NCBI RefSeq assembly: GCF_003628505.1
Contig: NZ_RBZP01000014.1
Coordinates: forward strand, 20,054 to 84,053
Source of the DNA: Oceanobacillus halophilus
GTDB lineage: Bacteria; Bacillota; Bacilli; Bacillales; Amphibacillaceae
Direction of reading: 5' to 3'
Length of the DNA stretch: 64,000 bases
The notes beneath the pieces are model-generated. The model saw only the letters and a program-made list of their open reading frames with translations, searched no databases and was not told the origin of the DNA. Position 1 is the first letter of the stretch. Every line of letters begins with the position of its first letter. Position numbers and translations under genes: made by a program. Of the stretch, positions 62,531-64,000 are shown piece after piece.

Positions 62531-63402
62531 TAACCATTTACGATGGTTCCACCATTTATATGAATGGTTTGGCCTGTTACATAACTGCTATCTTCACTAG
62601 CTAAATAGACATATGCTGGAGCCAGTTCTTTTGGCTGGCCAAGCCTCTTCATAGGTGTATTTCCACCAAAAGAATCCACTTTCTTCTTGTTAAATGAAGC
62701 GGGAATAAGTGGTGTCCAAATAGGTCCAGGTGCTACGGCATTAACTCGTATTCCTTGGTCTACAATGGCGCTGGATAAGGATCGGGTAAATGAAACGATA
62801 GCCCCTTTTGTAGCGGAGTAGTCTATTAAATCAACATTTCCTTTATAAGCAGTAATGGAGGAAGTATTAATAATGGAACTTCCTTTTCTCAGATGGGGAA
62901 GAACTGCTTTTGTTAAATAAAACATACTAAAGATATTGGTGCGGAATGTCTTTTCCAATTGTTGGCTTGTAATATCCAAAAAGCTTGGTTGCGGATGCTG
63001 TTCCGCAGCATTGTTTACTAAAATATCGATTTTGTGGAAGGTATCAAATGTTTTTTGAACAGCTTCTGCACAAAATGCCTCATTTCCAATGTCTCCGCTT
63101 AACAACAAACATTTACTGCCTTCCTGCTCAACCAGTTGCTTTGTTTCCTCTGCGTCTTCTTGTTCATTTAAGTATAGAATTGCTACATCGGCACCTTCTT
63201 TTGCAAAGTGTACACTGACTGCGCGACCAATCCCACTGTCCCCACCTGTGATAATAGCTACTTTATTTTTTAATTTATTGCTACCTTGATAATCATAACG
63301 GATATATTCTGGTCGTGGATCCATTTTGGCTTCAATACCAGGTTGTTTCCCTTGTGTTTGTTTCGGTGGAGTTATTTTCCCATTTTTATGTTCCATGTCC
63401 AT
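62530..63402 (-). CDS. SDR oxidoreductase (YhxC/YdaD-like)
   Basis: This 290-residue short-chain dehydrogenase has the extended N-terminus typical of the YhxC/YhxD/YdaD group (KQPGIEAKMDPRPEYI). The cofactor motif is ITGGDSGIGRAV (TGxxxGIG), with NNAAEQHPQPS, catalytic Ser in INTSSITAY and YxxxK in IDYSATKGAIV (about residues 199-203), then VNAVAPGPIWTPLIP. It is NAD(P)-dependent, with substrate unknown, and relatives are general-stress proteins. GAGGAGG precedes tandem ATGs. Confidence 0.9.
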   Translation of the reverse strand: MDMEHKNGKITPPKQTQGKQPGIEAKMDPRPEYIRYDYQGSNKLKNKVAIITGGDSGIGRAVSVHFAKEGADVAILYLNEQEDAEETKQLVEQEGSKCLLLSGDIGNEAFCAEAVQKTFDTFHKIDILVNNAAEQHPQPSFLDITSQQLEKTFRTNIFSMFYLTKAVLPHLRKGSSIINTSSITAYKGNVDLIDYSATKGAIVSFTRSLSSAIVDQGIRVNAVAPGPIWTPLIPASFNKKKVDSFGGNTPMKRLGQPKELAPAYVYLASEDSSYVTGQTIHINGGTIVNG

Positions 63403-63545
63403 TCTATCGCCTCCTCATGCAGTAGGATTCCCTAATGTCTTCCAAATATTTGAGGCTGTTATCAAAACATCATCGCACCACTTTGCTAATATTAAATGGC
63501 TATTTCCTATAAGATAGTACCTTTTTCAGCATAAAATTATGTTGT

Positions 63546-63911
63546 ATTTTGTATAGACTGTTGATATCTTTAATTCCGAATAGTAATGCTCTCGCTTACA
63601 CTGATGATTATTTTGTGCAGTCATTCGCTCCGGCAGAATACTTGCGGTTCGCGGACACGGCCTCAGCCTCCTCGCGGAAAAAACACCGCTGCGGGGTCTT
63701 CGGACACGTGCTTTTCCCGCAGGAGTCTCCGTATTCTGCCTCCGCTTAAATAGGCGCTCAAGATTACTTTGGGCTTATAGCTCTAGAAATTACGTTTTAA
63801 GACCGTTATAATCCTTAAAACAGAATTTTTCTTGTTTATACAAGTAGAGCAGACGCATAGCGAAGGAAATACACGGAGACTCCTTGAAAAAAGAAAACCA
63901 CTTTTTTCTGC
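63546..63911 (+). mobile_element. Palindromic MITE-like element, copy 9 (interrupted)
   Basis: This copy begins with TTTTGTATAGACTGTTGATA and the inner terminus, has module A, the linker variant of copies 5 and 6 (CTTGTTTATACAAGTAGAGC) and the first part of module B. It stops at CTTTTTTCTGCGTGCG, where other copies continue into the GATGTTTTGCTGCCGAAG region. The sequence beyond is unrelated to the family. Confidence 0.83.
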
Positions 63912-64000
63912 GTGCGGCGTGCCCAGCAAGCCGTTAATTGCTGGTTGATGAAAGTTCAACCCAAGTAAGTGTCAAGGCGCTTGGTAGCTGACAGGCAGCT
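63912..64000 (+). mobile_element. Probable 5' end of a group II intron (runs off window)
   Basis: Starting at GTGCG (63912-63916, the GUGYG 5' boundary typical of group II introns), the sequence forms a CCAGCAA/TTGCTGG hairpin and then GGTTGA-TGAAAGT-TCAACC. This resembles the domain I hairpins of bacterial introns with their conserved GAAAGT. CTTGGTAGC follows. It interrupts element copy 9. Only 89 bases are visible and no reverse-transcriptase frame can be seen. Confidence 0.55.

Overview
The window looks like a chromosomal segment of a low-GC, endospore-forming Bacillaceae, most like Oceanobacillus or a close relative. The evidence is a small acid-soluble spore protein gene, a complete gerP spore-coat operon, comK, addAB, the coproporphyrin-dependent haem genes and gene order that follows the Bacillus subtilis yha-ecs-hem-yhf-yhj-add region. 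An osmolyte ABC transporter with GbsR-type regulators suggests a salt-tolerant lifestyle. No rRNA, tRNA or CRISPR array was seen.

Layout: (1) 1-5.9 kb: end of a zinc-dependent phospholipase C-like gene, fumC, an alpha/beta SASP gene, an unlisted 49-aa secreted-peptide gene, msmX with a promoter carrying a cre box, a PucR/CdaR-type regulator and yheA. (2) 5.9-20.8 kb: yhzD, a small HTH/membrane-protein pair, yhaQP (ABC exporter), yhaON (SbcCD-like), a GbsR-type regulator, yhaM, yhaL, prsA, yhaJ and yhaI. (3) 20.3-28.8 kb: a second GbsR/OpcR-like regulator divergent from opuAA-AB-AC (glycine betaine uptake), then yhaH, trpP with a TRAP-type leader, hit, a structured intergenic region that may encode an RNA, and ecsAB. 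(4) 28.9-35.0 kb: a ferritin-like protein, a PAP2 phosphatase, liaFSR, bdbC with a thioredoxin, and hmoB. (5) 35.5-41.0 kb: hemE-hemH-hemY and pepF. (6) 41.9-48.5 kb: yhfH, yhfI, lplJ, lcfB with a FadR box, comK, yhjD and yhjE. (7) 48.6-58.0 kb: addB-addA and gerPA-PF. (8) 58.9-64 kb: a DUF418 protein, yisL, a membrane-anchored alpha-amylase-fold protein that lacks its catalytic residues, a 25-aa membrane peptide and an SDR oxidoreductase.

The most striking non-coding feature is a family of 0.15-0.7 kb imperfectly palindromic elements, in nine intergenic copies plus at least one fragment. The better-preserved copies start with GGCTCTTTTC-like termini, end with the inverted terminus, and are flanked by 8-bp direct repeats (one perfect, one 7/8, two 6/8). 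This indicates a MITE-like, non-autonomous mobile element. Each copy contains two related GC-rich modules in head-to-head orientation. The last copy is interrupted at the window edge by what looks like the 5' end of a group II intron. A second standout is the hit-ecsA intergenic region: a 15-bp perfect inverted repeat encloses three 19-bp direct repeats and several hairpins, and a minus-strand terminator lies just outside it.
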